From: a virus
Virus record (IMG/VR): IMGVR_UViG_3300044489_000054
Span: 1-43,338 of that record
DNA: 43,338 nt
Direction: 5' to 3' (one strand)
Positions 1 to 10,600 of this stretch are shown here, in pieces. The translations under genes were made by a program, and so were the position numbers. The notes under the pieces are model-generated. The model made no database searches. It was not told the origin of the DNA and saw nothing but the letters and a program-made list of their open reading frames with translations. Each line of letters opens with the position of its first letter. Within the stretch, counting starts at the first letter, position 1.

Positions 1-633
1 ATCATCTGTATTTCCTGTGATTGCCGTGCTTGTTCCTGAACCCGTGCCTTCGTAGATATATATGTTTCCACCAACAAAGATGTTAGTAGTCCATCCATGA
101 TCTATAGTTGCAGTACATGATGTTGCGTTTGCTGTTGTTACTTGTCCAATATCACACACCTTCATGGTGCCACTAGTAGCAATGAAGAAATAAGTGCCAT
201 TGCTTAGCAAGTCTCTAACGTCAATGCTAGAAAGCAATGCTGTTAGCGATGATGTACCAGCACGATATAGAGCATTGTTGGTTCCAAAAAGACGATGGCC
301 TCTGTGATTGCATGATGACTGGTATACGTAGGTGTTTACGTTTGCAATGTTTACTGGCAACGTGTACAGGCTAGCAAAGCCCTGACTTGTGTCAACAAGA
401 TGTCCTGTGTTTGCATACATAGCAGATTCGACGAATCGCTCGTTGCCATAGCCGTGTCCGTAATCTTCTTGACCGAGATCAAGATACAGACCTAATTCAC
501 TACGATGTGGAGTACCAGTAACTGCACGTGGTGCCCAATCCACGATATCTACTTCACTGTAGGTATCGGGATCAACAATGTAGCGATAAAGAACACTACT
601 GACTGTCATTCCTACATGATAACCAACAGACAT
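1..633 (-). CDS. Putative virion/tail-associated protein (C-terminus outside window)
   Basis: The first 211 codons of a minus-strand gene are open to the window edge, so the protein continues to the left. The start (MSVGYHVGM) is preceded by TAGGAGG, which overlaps the stop codon of the upstream gene at 643, so it is co-translated with the head operon. The visible part is rich in Gly, Thr, Ser and Asn with short hydrophobic strands, as in beta-rich phage tail or fibre-like proteins. I see no catalytic motif. The position after the capsid and connector-type genes supports a structural role, but the family is not recognised and the function is inference. Confidence 0.75.
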   Translation of the reverse strand, partial: MSVGYHVGMTVSSVLYRYIVDPDTYSEVDIVDWAPRAVTGTPHRSELGLYLDLGQEDYGHGYGNERFVESAMYANTGHLVDTSQGFASLYTLPVNIANVNTYVYQSSCNHRGHRLFGTNNALYRAGTSSLTALLSSIDVRDLLSNGTYFFIATSGTMKVCDIGQVTTANATSCTATIDHGWTTNIFVGGNIYIYEGTGSGTSTAITGNTDD

Positions 634-642
634 GTTATCCTC

Positions 643-1737
643 CTAGAATGGCCAGTCAAGTGGACGTATGGATGCGCCAACAAAACCGTTGTGCAACGAT
701 CCAGAGAAATGACGGAATGCACCCTTCTGTGCATATGCCTGTGCAGCCTCACCAGTTGCACGCTGCATAGCAGCCCAGTTATCCAACTCAGAACTAGGTG
801 CGTGTGTAAGTTTAGACATGAAGAGTCTGCTCAATGCTGACAGTTCCAGGAACTCTCGTGGGCAAACCACTTCGGCGGTTTCACTGCTGTAAGGTGTGAA
901 CTCACTCTCGTACAGGATCTTCAACTTGTAGCCTTCAACACCAGAACGAGAACTAGAAAGGTACAGGATTGTTGGTTCGTTGATGTTGTCTAGTTCCCAG
1001 TCAGTGATAAGACTAAAATGTGAAGTAGCATCTGCCGTATCTGTAAGTCGATATTTAGAAGTAGTATCCAGAGCAGAAGAAAAAGCAACACTGACGCTGA
1101 GAGTGCTAGCGCTAGCAACACTTGCCACAGTTCGTATATCCCCAACGCTCGTCCCTTCATAGATGCGAACCTCCTTTCCTACATCGTCACTTGAGAAAGC
1201 AGCGCTGCTGTTTATGACCTGTACGTTTGTTCCCGCAGATGTGACCTGTCCAATTACGCTATTGACTCCCTGCTCCATCAGAACCTGAGCAATCCACTTT
1301 GGAGTTGGACTCAGTGAAGTTAGCGGATACGAAACCCCAACACCAGAACGCAGCACAAGATGTCCTGCTGTCTGCACGAAGAAGTATGGCCATGCATCCC
1401 GAAGAGCCTGATTGATTGCATCGTTCACTTCGTGTGCAGTAAAGGATGACCAGATCTCATACGCGGCTCCTGATGCTGTTGCAGTGAATGGCTCAACCAC
1501 AGTTAGTGTATCTGACGATGCTGTGAAGTCTGAAATGATACGGTTCTCGTCTGCCGTAGGTAGATACAGAAACTGACCATTCCAGAAATCATCTGCCTGT
1601 GTCAGTTTAGCAGTGTCGATCAACGTCGTTGTTGATCCACCTGTAGCCGTACCTGCAACTGCACCATACCTCATAAACCAGGGCTGTCTTGTTCTGACGC
1701 CAATAGCACGTCTTATCGTAGGACGTGTTACGCCCAT
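643..1737 (-). CDS. Putative structural protein (head-tail connector/neck-type)
   Basis: This gene encodes 364 residues. The start follows GGAGGAAACT. The N-terminus is basic (TRPTIRRAIGVRTRQ), followed by beta-rich Thr/Ser/Ala sequence and a helical stretch near residues 100-120 (HEVNDAINQALRDAWPYFF) of the type seen in phage neck and tail-adaptor proteins. The C-terminal third contains helical Ala/Glu/Gln sequence. It sits two genes downstream of the decoration-like gene, where connector and tail-completion proteins usually lie. I do not recognise a named family; the connector role rests on position and general composition. Confidence 0.7.
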   Translation of the reverse strand: MGVTRPTIRRAIGVRTRQPWFMRYGAVAGTATGGSTTTLIDTAKLTQADDFWNGQFLYLPTADENRIISDFTASSDTLTVVEPFTATASGAAYEIWSSFTAHEVNDAINQALRDAWPYFFVQTAGHLVLRSGVGVSYPLTSLSPTPKWIAQVLMEQGVNSVIGQVTSAGTNVQVINSSAAFSSDDVGKEVRIYEGTSVGDIRTVASVASASTLSVSVAFSSALDTTSKYRLTDTADATSHFSLITDWELDNINEPTILYLSSSRSGVEGYKLKILYESEFTPYSSETAEVVCPREFLELSALSRLFMSKLTHAPSSELDNWAAMQRATGEAAQAYAQKGAFRHFSGSLHNGFVGASIRPLDWPF

Positions 1738-1747
1738 AGTTTCCTCC

Positions 1748-2434
1748 TTACATCACACCGACGTCCTCGCCCCAATTCAAGGAAGTTCGAGGTTTTGCTT
1801 TAGAACCAGGCACTAGTGCAATATCAGTCTCTGGTTGCTGCTTGAATCTCCAAGCCTCAAGATCTCCATAAGAAACAGAGCCTTTGATTTGCTGGTCATA
1901 CATAGCAGCGCGCTGTACAGACTGGATATGCTCTTCCCAAGCAGGAATAAACAACTCAGATACTTCGCTTCTTCCTGTTGGTACAACGCACCTAACTCCA
2001 TTCATTTGAAGTAGCACGGGATCACCTGAATTGAAAACGTCAACTTTCTTACTATGTCTAATCGCTTCTTGAAATCTAGTAGCCTTCATACGCATCTGCT
2101 CGATTGCTTCTTGCTGTAGTTTTTGAATGATTGCTTGTCGCTCTTCTGGGGAAACAGGTTGCTGCTCCCGTATTTTTTGCAGGGCTTCTTGTGCAGCCTG
2201 AAGTCCCTGCTCAGCCTCTCGCTTTTCCCTAATTGCCTGAGTAAGCAGCGCGTGCATATCGCCAATTGCTTGACTCAACTGATTGTACTGCATGGCTTCA
2301 ATACGCTGCACTGCTTCTAGTTGCTCTAGTCTGTTCACCAAAGCATTAAGTGAGGGATCGGCGGTTCCCTCAGAATCAGAAGTTACCGCCGATCCTCTTA
2401 CGCTTTGCTCTGGCGCATAAGGTTTAAGCGCCAT
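1748..2434 (-). CDS. Coiled-coil structural-module protein
   Basis: 228 residues. The start is preceded by AAGGAGATTGCT. Residues about 30-130 are a long Glu/Gln/Ala-rich heptad-like helix (for example QEALQKIREQQ and QAIIQKLQQEA) that should form a coiled coil. The C-terminal 100 residues look globular, with a short hydrophobic strand (GVRCVVPTG) and a helical stretch (AWEEHIQSVQRAAMYDQQ). It lies 10 bp downstream of its upstream neighbour in the head operon. The role is unknown; it could be an accessory capsid, connector or assembly protein. There is no sign of truncation. Confidence 0.75.
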   Translation of the reverse strand: MALKPYAPEQSVRGSAVTSDSEGTADPSLNALVNRLEQLEAVQRIEAMQYNQLSQAIGDMHALLTQAIREKREAEQGLQAAQEALQKIREQQPVSPEERQAIIQKLQQEAIEQMRMKATRFQEAIRHSKKVDVFNSGDPVLLQMNGVRCVVPTGRSEVSELFIPAWEEHIQSVQRAAMYDQQIKGSVSYGDLEAWRFKQQPETDIALVPGSKAKPRTSLNWGEDVGVM

Positions 2435-2444
2435 AGCAATCTCC

Positions 2445-2858
2445 TTACGACAGGTCGGTGGGTACTGCCCACACAGTTACGGTAAGATTAGAACTGTCAG
2501 AGCCGCCAGGAATAGCATCAATGTTGAGAGCAAGTGTTCCACCGGCTTCCAGTTTGGTTTTGGCAAGTGATGCAGCAGCGATTGATTGATACAGAACAGA
2601 ACTGTCATGCGCGATACGGCCAACTCCGGACGCGACTGTCCACAAGTCACCACTGGTAGTCGTTCCACCAGTAGGAGCAACATACGCAAGGACGAAGTCA
2701 GTTTGCCCAGATGTAGTACCATTCACGCCGATGTTGGCATGTACACGATCAATTGTGCAGTTAAATGGAAGAGTCTGAAGATCGAAACCGTCAGCAACAG
2801 TCAGAGTGTTAGGATTCCGAAGAGTGATCGGAATCGCTACGTTAGGATAGAGCGGCAT
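2445..2858 (-). CDS. Putative head decoration/cement-type protein
   Basis: 137 residues, start behind GGAGGCTAAAA. The sequence is rich in Thr, Gly, Ala and Val with almost no Lys or Arg and reads as a run of beta strands (DRVHANIGVNGTT, TDFVLAYVAP, GTLALNIDAIP, LTVTVWAVP). Size, composition and its place directly after the major capsid gene fit a capsid decoration or spike protein. It is separated from the capsid gene by a palindrome that resembles an intrinsic terminator, so its expression may be set apart from that of the capsid. The family is not recognised. Confidence 0.7.
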   Translation of the reverse strand: MPLYPNVAIPITLRNPNTLTVADGFDLQTLPFNCTIDRVHANIGVNGTTSGQTDFVLAYVAPTGGTTTSGDLWTVASGVGRIAHDSSVLYQSIAAASLAKTKLEAGGTLALNIDAIPGGSDSSNLTVTVWAVPTDLS

Positions 2859-2887
2859 TTTTAGCCTCCGTTAACTAAAGCGCGGGT

Positions 2888-2943
2888 CCGAAAAAAATTC
2901 GCCCTGTGCCCCCGCGCCGAAGCACAGGGCGATTTTTTTTCCC
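2888..2943. repeat. Dispersed palindromic repeat, copy R1 (both arms); terminator-like
   Basis: Arm 2890-2909 (GAAAAAAATTCGCCCTGTGC) and its inverted partner at 2922-2940 flank a 12-base GC-rich loop. The stem is about 19 bp and ends in A/T runs on both sides, so it would look like a bidirectional intrinsic terminator. It lies between the capsid gene and the decoration-type gene, the usual place for partial termination that favours capsid over downstream genes. It is also a member of the repeat family found at about twelve places in the window. Confidence 0.9.
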
Positions 2944-2962
2944 ACGAAAGGAGTGTGAGAAA

Positions 2963-3994
2963 TTATGAACCGCCGAGAGCAGTAGCGTGTCGGATTACAA
3001 CCATGAAGTTCTGCTGCAGAATCTTCGTAACGAAAGTTGTATACCACGCGATACTGGCTCTCTGGTCCAACGGGTCTGCAGAACCAGCAGAACCAAAGTC
3101 CTTCTGGATCAAGCGCAGAGGTCGGGTCTTGAGCATTGTAGTATTGCTGTTAGTCATGCTATTAGTACTTGGAGCCTGCATACCTGATGGCATGTACTGA
3201 GCCAAACCGCCAATACCAAACGCACCCTTACCGATTACAACCGAGTAGAAAACGTCGACGGTGCCGCCGCTACCAACATCGGGAAGCTCATAAGCATTCG
3301 GCGAGACAAACAACTCACAACCGACTGCCTCACCCATGTAACCAGTAAAGTACGAATTGGATTTGCCACGCTCCTGGCTGTACTTCAAGATGGTCTGGAA
3401 AGTACTGTCATTATACAAATCGTATTCGGTATACGGGTGTATAATGACAGAGAACTTTCCACCATCCAGCGGACGAGCCTTATTAACCTTGAGCGTAGCA
3501 ACGGCCTCAAGCAGTTCAAGAGCAGTAAGTTTCATGGCGCTAGTGATGTCGCTGTTTGCAGCAGCAGTAGAAGCGTATTGAATTGTGGTGCCGGCAATGA
3601 TGACGTTACGAACGAGTTGGTCAAGACTATCACCAGCCTGCTCACCAAGAGCATCCGCAGCCTCAACCGCTACACGATCAATGCCCATCATTGCAAGTTT
3701 CTTGGTATAGCGAATGTAAGCGCCATACTCATCTACGGTAGCAGTCAGGTTAGACATGCTCATGTCCATTGATGCAGGAGTGCTGCCCTCAGTCAATGCC
3801 GTAGTAACAGCAGTGAAAGAGTTAAGAATACGCCAGTCAATGGTAGCACCAGCATGCTCGGGCAGAGCAGTAATAGGACTTACACCGCGCTGACCAAAAG
3901 CCAGGTGCAGAAAGTTAGGAGTTGCGCGATCCAGCAATTGCATTTCATAGAACGTTCGCTGCTGTGTAGTAAGAACACCAAAGGTGGAAGTCAT
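2963..3994 (-). CDS. Major capsid protein, N4-gp56 family
   Basis: 343 residues, the usual size for N4-gp56-type capsid subunits. The start follows GGAGGCTAAAG. The hallmark order of the family is visible: a short N-terminus, then a QLLDRATPNFLHLAFGQ stretch (about 18-35), a strand with IDWRILNSF, a LTEGSTPAS loop (about 66-75), then TATVDEYGAYIRYTKKLAMMGIDRVAVEA, in which the YGxYhxhTKxL segment is typical of this fold. It has an HK97-like fold by family knowledge. It is the shell-forming protein, made after scaffold and before decoration in the operon. Confidence is high for capsid and good for the N4-gp56 family. Confidence 0.9.
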   Translation of the reverse strand: MTSTFGVLTTQQRTFYEMQLLDRATPNFLHLAFGQRGVSPITALPEHAGATIDWRILNSFTAVTTALTEGSTPASMDMSMSNLTATVDEYGAYIRYTKKLAMMGIDRVAVEAADALGEQAGDSLDQLVRNVIIAGTTIQYASTAAANSDITSAMKLTALELLEAVATLKVNKARPLDGGKFSVIIHPYTEYDLYNDSTFQTILKYSQERGKSNSYFTGYMGEAVGCELFVSPNAYELPDVGSGGTVDVFYSVVIGKGAFGIGGLAQYMPSGMQAPSTNSMTNSNTTMLKTRPLRLIQKDFGSAGSADPLDQRASIAWYTTFVTKILQQNFMVVIRHATALGGS

Positions 3995-4017
3995 CTTTAG
4001 CCTCCATGACTAGAACT

Positions 4018-4665
4018 TTACCCGACAGATGGGAAGTCCTCCAATCTGACGTCGCCAAGTCTGATTCGATCCATTAATTCTGCACGTTCTTGCGCTGTCA
4101 TATTCCAGATACTCTTCTGTGCTCCCTGCGTTCCCTGCCCCCCGCCAGTTCCAACCTTTGGCGCATTGGTTCCAGGTTTAGCAGTTCCCTTCAGTGCAGC
4201 AACTTGCTTCCTTAGCGTACTGATTTCTGACTGCATGGTAGTCAGTACGCTGTGCTGCCAGTCAGCAGGATCATTACCAACTATCTTATCTGCAGGAACA
4301 AACTGGCTGTAGTATGAATACAGTTCATTAGCGTATCTTGTCTGTGCCAACTGTTGCTCTCGCACCTGAAGATCTCTAGCACGCTTATCCAACTCGTAAC
4401 GTGCTTTCTCTTCGTCATTCATGCTGGATGTTTCGTACTTCTCCAGCATCTGACGCATTTCTTCGTTGGCACGCGCTTGATCACTGTACGCATTCTGCAA
4501 CCAATTCATTCGCTGCTGATACTGGTCCTGCTGCTGTTGCTGCTGCGTTTGAGCCTGAGCCTGAGTATCTGGAGTGCTATCTACATTCTGTGCAGAATCC
4601 TGTGCAGGATCCGTAACTTGGGTGGAGGGTTCACCCTCTACACCACCGTTAACTAGATCAGGCAT
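4018..4665 (-). CDS. Putative capsid scaffold protein
   Basis: 215 residues, start behind GGGAGGTAACA. The sequence is acidic and Gln-rich at the N-terminus (residues about 15-60, with a poly-Gln run), then strongly helical with heptad-like Glu/Leu/Arg/Gln spacing (about 60-165), and has a short charged C-terminus (RAELMDRIRLGDVRLEDFP). This composition, and the position immediately upstream of the capsid gene in transcription order, match phage scaffold proteins that guide procapsid assembly. No protease domain is fused to it. The role is inferred from composition and synteny. Confidence 0.8.
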   Translation of the reverse strand: MPDLVNGGVEGEPSTQVTDPAQDSAQNVDSTPDTQAQAQTQQQQQQDQYQQRMNWLQNAYSDQARANEEMRQMLEKYETSSMNDEEKARYELDKRARDLQVREQQLAQTRYANELYSYYSQFVPADKIVGNDPADWQHSVLTTMQSEISTLRKQVAALKGTAKPGTNAPKVGTGGGQGTQGAQKSIWNMTAQERAELMDRIRLGDVRLEDFPSVG

Positions 4666-4676
4666 TGTTACCTCCC

Positions 4677-7600
4677 TTACTTTTCTAGTGCTGACATTTG
4701 TGCCAGCGTTGGATTAGTCAGCGGGTTCACAGAGACTTTAGAAGATGAACCCGCGGCCTCACGATGTTTGGCAAGTGCTTTCTTTGCCGTTTCAGTAGCC
4801 TTATCTTTCCATCCCCAATAGGCTATCAAGTACGCACCTACAGTCGTTGTCGTATTAGGAATTTGCTGTTTCATTAATGCACGTTGGGCATTCTTATCTT
4901 TATTTAGATCCCACCATTTATCGTTATACGCATGAACACCAGGCCATCTAACTTCCGCAGCCTGGTGAACGATAGTAGTAGCTGCTCGATCAACATCTTC
5001 TGCATCAGCGTAGTACTGTAGCAAGTCTGGATCGGAAATCATTTCTCTATTTAACCAATCCCAATATCCAAACAAGCCGGAGTTGGGTTGGTTAGGATTC
5101 TGTGTGCTGATAGCATATGCAATTGCAGCATCGTGTCCCTTTGTTTGTTCTGTCTCAAAGAATTTATCTTGCCACTTCTGTGCGCTTGGCCATTCCGTTT
5201 CGGAACGTTTATACAGAGCGGCTCTTTTTTCTTTTGCTCGCTTGATACCTTGAGCGATTTCTCCGGTAGGAGATGCTATCAATTCGGCAGCGTCCATCAC
5301 AGCGTATGTCAACGCTTGATAATCAGCAGGCTGCCATCCTGAAAGATCTCCAGCAGACTGATAGAACTTCTCTCGCATTACTGACGTGAATCCTAGTTTA
5401 TCAAGCAAGGCTGCACCTGATTTACCAGGTGGTACACGATTAAGTACATTCCACGCCAGCGATGATATACGTTGCTGCTCGGTATCATAGGCAAGCCATG
5501 CAGTAGATAGCCACGGATACTTTCCAAGAATCTGTGTTGCTGCTTCTTTAGGCAACATCGTCTTCTTTAAGTCTTGATATTCACGTCCTTGTTTTGCAAG
5601 TTCACTCTCCCAGCCTGCTCGTGGTGTTATTCGCAAGCCTAGAAACATCGAAGCCAGTGCGGGCAATCGTTGAGCCGACAAGGCCGACACTATTGCGTCT
5701 GCAAATGTTGGGCCACGTTGTGTAGCCGCAGCATATATTGCGTCGTCTGGGCTCAGAGAACCAAGCATCTGTGATGCTGCTAGTCTGCGTGTTGCACTTG
5801 CTACATTCCATTTAGTCCCTCCAACAAAAGGTTGCACGTTTCCTGTTCGTGGATCACGTGTCCACATCCAGGGCTCTACAACTTTCCCAGTTAGTGCAGC
5901 AAAGGAACGTGTTACTGGTGACAGGTATCCAGGTGTTCTTGCTCCTTCTCTGTCTCCTTGAAGAGCGCGTTCAGCCGCGTAAGCAAACATAAGCAGCGGA
6001 TGTACTGCTGGTCCATATCTGCCTATTGCTTGAATGGCTTTTCCAAACGCGCTTCTTTCTCGATCAGGATCCTCGAAGGATTCAAAGATATTTTGTACTG
6101 GAATAAAAGTAGATTCAAAATCCCAAAGAAGTTTTCCGTCAAAACCAGGTACTCCAGAAATCGCAATGTGGTTCTTTGCCCAGTCTGGAATATCAGGATC
6201 GTCTTTGTTCATTTGCTCTATTCCACGCCGCATACGCAGGTAGGCGTTAACAGCCCCAGGCGAACGCGCTAAACTCTGTGCCCAATTAGGAACCGCGCGT
6301 GTGTACCAGTACACCCACGGGAACGCTAACTGCAAGAGAATATCTGGCGTCCGGCGCATCTGGTAATCCAATAGCGCATGGTCACGAACCCGCTTTGCGT
6401 ATTTAGCCGCTGCAGCGTGGACATCGACGTGTCGTGATTGTAGTCTCTTAGTAAAGGTATTCAGCACATTATCCAGTGGTTCTCCAGCCTTACCTGCTTG
6501 TTCAAGAGATCTTGTTAGTGTAGTGGCTGGCATATCTTCTACTTCTTTAATCACACGCTCGAGAAGGTTAGTTGCTCTTACAGCCATATCAGTGTTTACG
6601 CTTACAGCACTAGGTGATGGTCCAGATGCCAGACCAGATTGCACAGCGCTAACAGCATTCTGCGCAACAACTGCTTCTGGCTTGCCTGATGCCATGACCT
6701 TTTGTGCGTGGGCTCTTACATATTCACGATACTCATTGGCTGCAACTACCTTACCTTCCCATTCCGGTTTGTTTACACAAGCAAATGGAACAAGGTCTAT
6801 GCTGCCATTTTTCTTTCGGACTGGATACATGGCATAAGGAATATCGCCTATCTTAAATTCCTTCATAGCCTGTACTGGCTTCGCGTAAACACGTGGTACA
6901 ACTTCGTCAGGTTTAACGGCATCAGGTTCAAGAATGTCGCCGGCTCGTGTCTCCAGCTTTCCTGGCGATTCGATGCTGGCTTTTACACCACCAGCGTCTC
7001 GGAGTTCCATTAGAACCTTGTCACGAGCGGCGCGATTCTTTTTCCATGTATCCGTCACGTCACCGATATCGTAAGTTAGCAGATTATCGAATACGCTTCG
7101 CACATCGTCAGGGAACTTTTCCATAGGGCCACGTCGATTGAATAGCGCACGATAAGCATCCGAGATCCAACGCTTCATCTTCTCGAATACGCCCAACAAT
7201 CCCTTGGTTGGAGCAAATCCTTCAAAGATATACATCTCAAATGCTTTCGCGAACTTCTCTTGATCGTTTACGTCCCATAGATTTCGTCTTCGTCCTACCC
7301 ACTTTTCGATAATTATCAGATCATCATTGCGTAGCATGGGTACTAGCATGTGTCCGGCTTCGTGCATAAGCGTAGAAGCATTGGCGTTCTCGAAACCTTT
7401 TAGTACACCAAGACCAGTCAGCGGATTAAGCGACCAAGAGCCAAAAACTTCCTTGCCTACTCTTTGAAAGGATGCTCTTTCCGCCATCTTTGCTATGCTT
7501 TCCAGGCCGCTGAGGTGCACAGGGGGTTTCTTTTCAAACCGAACATCTGAGATAAAACGCTCGTACCAAAGACGCCAATCCTCGCCATATGTAGAAGCCC

Positions 7601-10600
7601 ACGATTTAGCAATAGCATCGAAGATAGTCATTACGCCATCGCGCTGCTCAGGTGTAAGATTGAACACGTTCATTGCTCGATGAGCGAAATCCTCGCGCTT
7701 CAATCCACCAATGTACTTAGCTACTCGAATACTCTCTGTTTCGTTCTTGTTGATAATGTGGGTAACTTCCGACCAGTTCTTAACCTTCTGTAGTGGTACG
7801 CGCTTGTTATCTTTCAGTACAGCATATGAATCAATGGTAGCCATACGATTAATTTCACCCATGTGTGCAGGGTAATCTGAAATAAGATCCTTACTCTTGA
7901 AGGTTGCAATAGTTACATCATCTGTCATTCCCCATCTGTTGATAGCCTGAACAACATCAAAGGAAGGAAGTTTACTCTCTACATGGAACTGACCATTCGA
8001 TGTTTTAGTAATGAGAATAGCATCCTTGGGCTTAGTGTTTAGTTGTTTTGCTAGATCATTAGCATCTAAGTCTCCACCGATGTGAGCGATTGCATCCGCA
8101 GATTCATCGGCTGTTATCATCACGGACGCAGCATCATCTGGATGTGAAGCACCAATGAAGTGCCAGATCCTATCTTTGTCATTGCTTGAAACGATGAGAG
8201 TTGCCGCACCACCAACATTAGTTTCGAATCCTGTTGGTTGAGTGTGCTGCATATCGTAGAGCATGACAGAAGCATCTGGATCCACTCCAGCCTCGCGCAT
8301 ACGTGCAAATGTTTGCTTGATGCGCCCATCTGGAACATGCACTTCAATAGTGCCGTCTTCCAACTTTCGTATGATAGCGCTACGTCCGTTTGTAGAAGCA
8401 ATGATTTCTGAGACTTCCTTAAGTTCAGACTTCTGCAATATTCCAGTATCCAAGTTGAGTGTTGTCACCCAAGGCTCTGGCTTTTGAATATCATCACCGA
8501 GTTCAGTGACGGTAATCTTTGGCCGATCCATTCTGGGCGTTGTCGATTTGGGTTTGGATTTTGTTGGTGTTGGTGTTGGTGTTGGTGTTGGTGTTGGTGT
8601 TGGTGTTGGTGTAGGTGCCGCCTTCTTAGGACGTGGTCCAATCTGTGCCATAACATTTTCTTTGAGATCTTCCCTTGCAGCAGCTTCAAGTGCTTCATCA
8701 GAAACTGGTGGAGTAATTACTGTAGGAGCCACTTCTGGTGCAGGAGGTACTTCTGGTGCTTTTGGTCTAGTCTTAATAGCCTGAACTTCCATGCGTACCT
8801 TCTCGTCGACAAAGTCTTCGAGGTTTGTTACTCTATCACCCTGCATTCTAACAGGCGTTTTCTCTGGAACACCAGCACGTAGAAGTTTGGCTGCTTCTTC
8901 TAGTCTACCTTCTGCTCTAGATGCTTCATCAATGAATTGGTCAGGAGCAAATTCAAGAATTACCTTCTTGGTTCCATCCTGATTCCAGTAGATATGACCA
9001 ACTATGGTATTTTCTGCGGCTCTGATATTGGCAGAGCGAGAGAAAACGGTGCCAATGCTAGAAGTGTAGTGCGTAATGTATGCTAAGTGATCAGGAACCT
9101 CAGCATCAAGAGCACCACTCCAGTCAGAAATGGCAGCTGAACCATCAGGATTTAACCAATTTTGCACCATATTGAGTTCGTCAGGAACCAGACCTTGGCC
9201 ACCACCGCTAGGTAGGTTAATGTCTCCAAATAGTTCTTCTTGCCTGTAGTAGGAACCCTGGAATACTCCATTCCCCAGATCACCTAAAGTAGACGTGCGC
9301 TCAATCATAGGAATGTTTGCACTTTGTGTATATGTTCTCCAGATAACTGGTGTATTGCGATCAATCTTTCTACCAGCCAACTCAGTAAATAACTCCATTG
9401 TCTCTGTTCTATCCATTACGCCTGTTACCATGATTGGTTTATCCCCACGTTTTGATACTGTAACTACTCCAGACTTGCCTTTAGGATATGGATTATCCAA
9501 TGGAACTCTTCGTAGCCGCATAGAACCAGTGCCAGCTGATGATTGTAGATCCCAAGCCTCAGAACCAAAATCCTTAACCGTTGTATTACTACCAAGCATA
9601 CTCCATCGACGATGTCGCAGAGAGTTGCTTCCAGCAACTTCCTCTCCAGCCAAGAATCCTGGAGTCAGTCTAGTTGTGCGCCCTCTCTTAAACAGACCAT
9701 CATCAATAAGGATTACTTGGTCTGGGGCCATTTTTAGTTCTGCTGCTACTTTCCTTATTCCAACGAATGAGGAAAGTTCATGTGTAGCCACTATGTATGT
9801 ATCTCCAGATTTCACTAGAACCAGCGATGCTTTATTTGGAATTACAGTACCAGGAGCAACCTTGATCACTTCTCCTGTATCTTTAGTTACTATGTAGCGC
9901 TCCTGTTCACCAATTGGTTTGGACATGTAAGCCTTGACATCAGGATTGGACTCCAGATCCAGTACGTTGCTGTATCTAATATCCGAAGCAACTTGTTCTG
10001 CCTTACCAGAAACCTCACCAGTTGGTGTTTGCACAATGACTGGTGTATCAGGAGGAAGTTGCTCCAAAGCCTTGACTGTTGTTTCTGTAACCTGACCATC
10101 TGGAACAATAGTTCCATCAGGAAGTTTCAACCCTTCCATAACCTCAGCATCTTTAGGAAGTACTTCAACTGCTTTTCTTCCTGCTTCTGGTTTAGTAGTG
10201 GCTGCCTTTCTGCTTTTGACATCAATAGCAACACGCTGAACTTCTGTAGATACAGGAAGCGTAGTAGCCTCTGCAATATCTACAGGCGCATCACCTGCTC
10301 CAGCAAGATCGGCCAGAATAAATGGTGTTGTTTCTTTGGTGTCCAAGTTGGTTACAAGAACTGGAGTCTGCTTATTAAAACCGTAGTCCAGTAACTTGTC
10401 TGCTATAGGCTTATTGGAAAGGGGATTAGCGTTGTTAGTACGTATAACAAAATTTCCTTTCTGTCGGAACAATCCAAGAGACTTCTTCATGTCGGCAGTA
10501 AGAAGGACTGCCTTGGTAAGATCCAGTTCGTCATACGGAAGATAGAAATCAACCTCTCTGTTTGCAAGATTAAGAACAGGTTGTGCCGGAGTTACATCTA

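Noticed and set aside
9295-9897. A 200-residue plus-strand frame inside the giant gene
   Set aside because: It lies wholly antisense to the giant gene, lacks a ribosome site, and similar shadow frames occur all along that gene.
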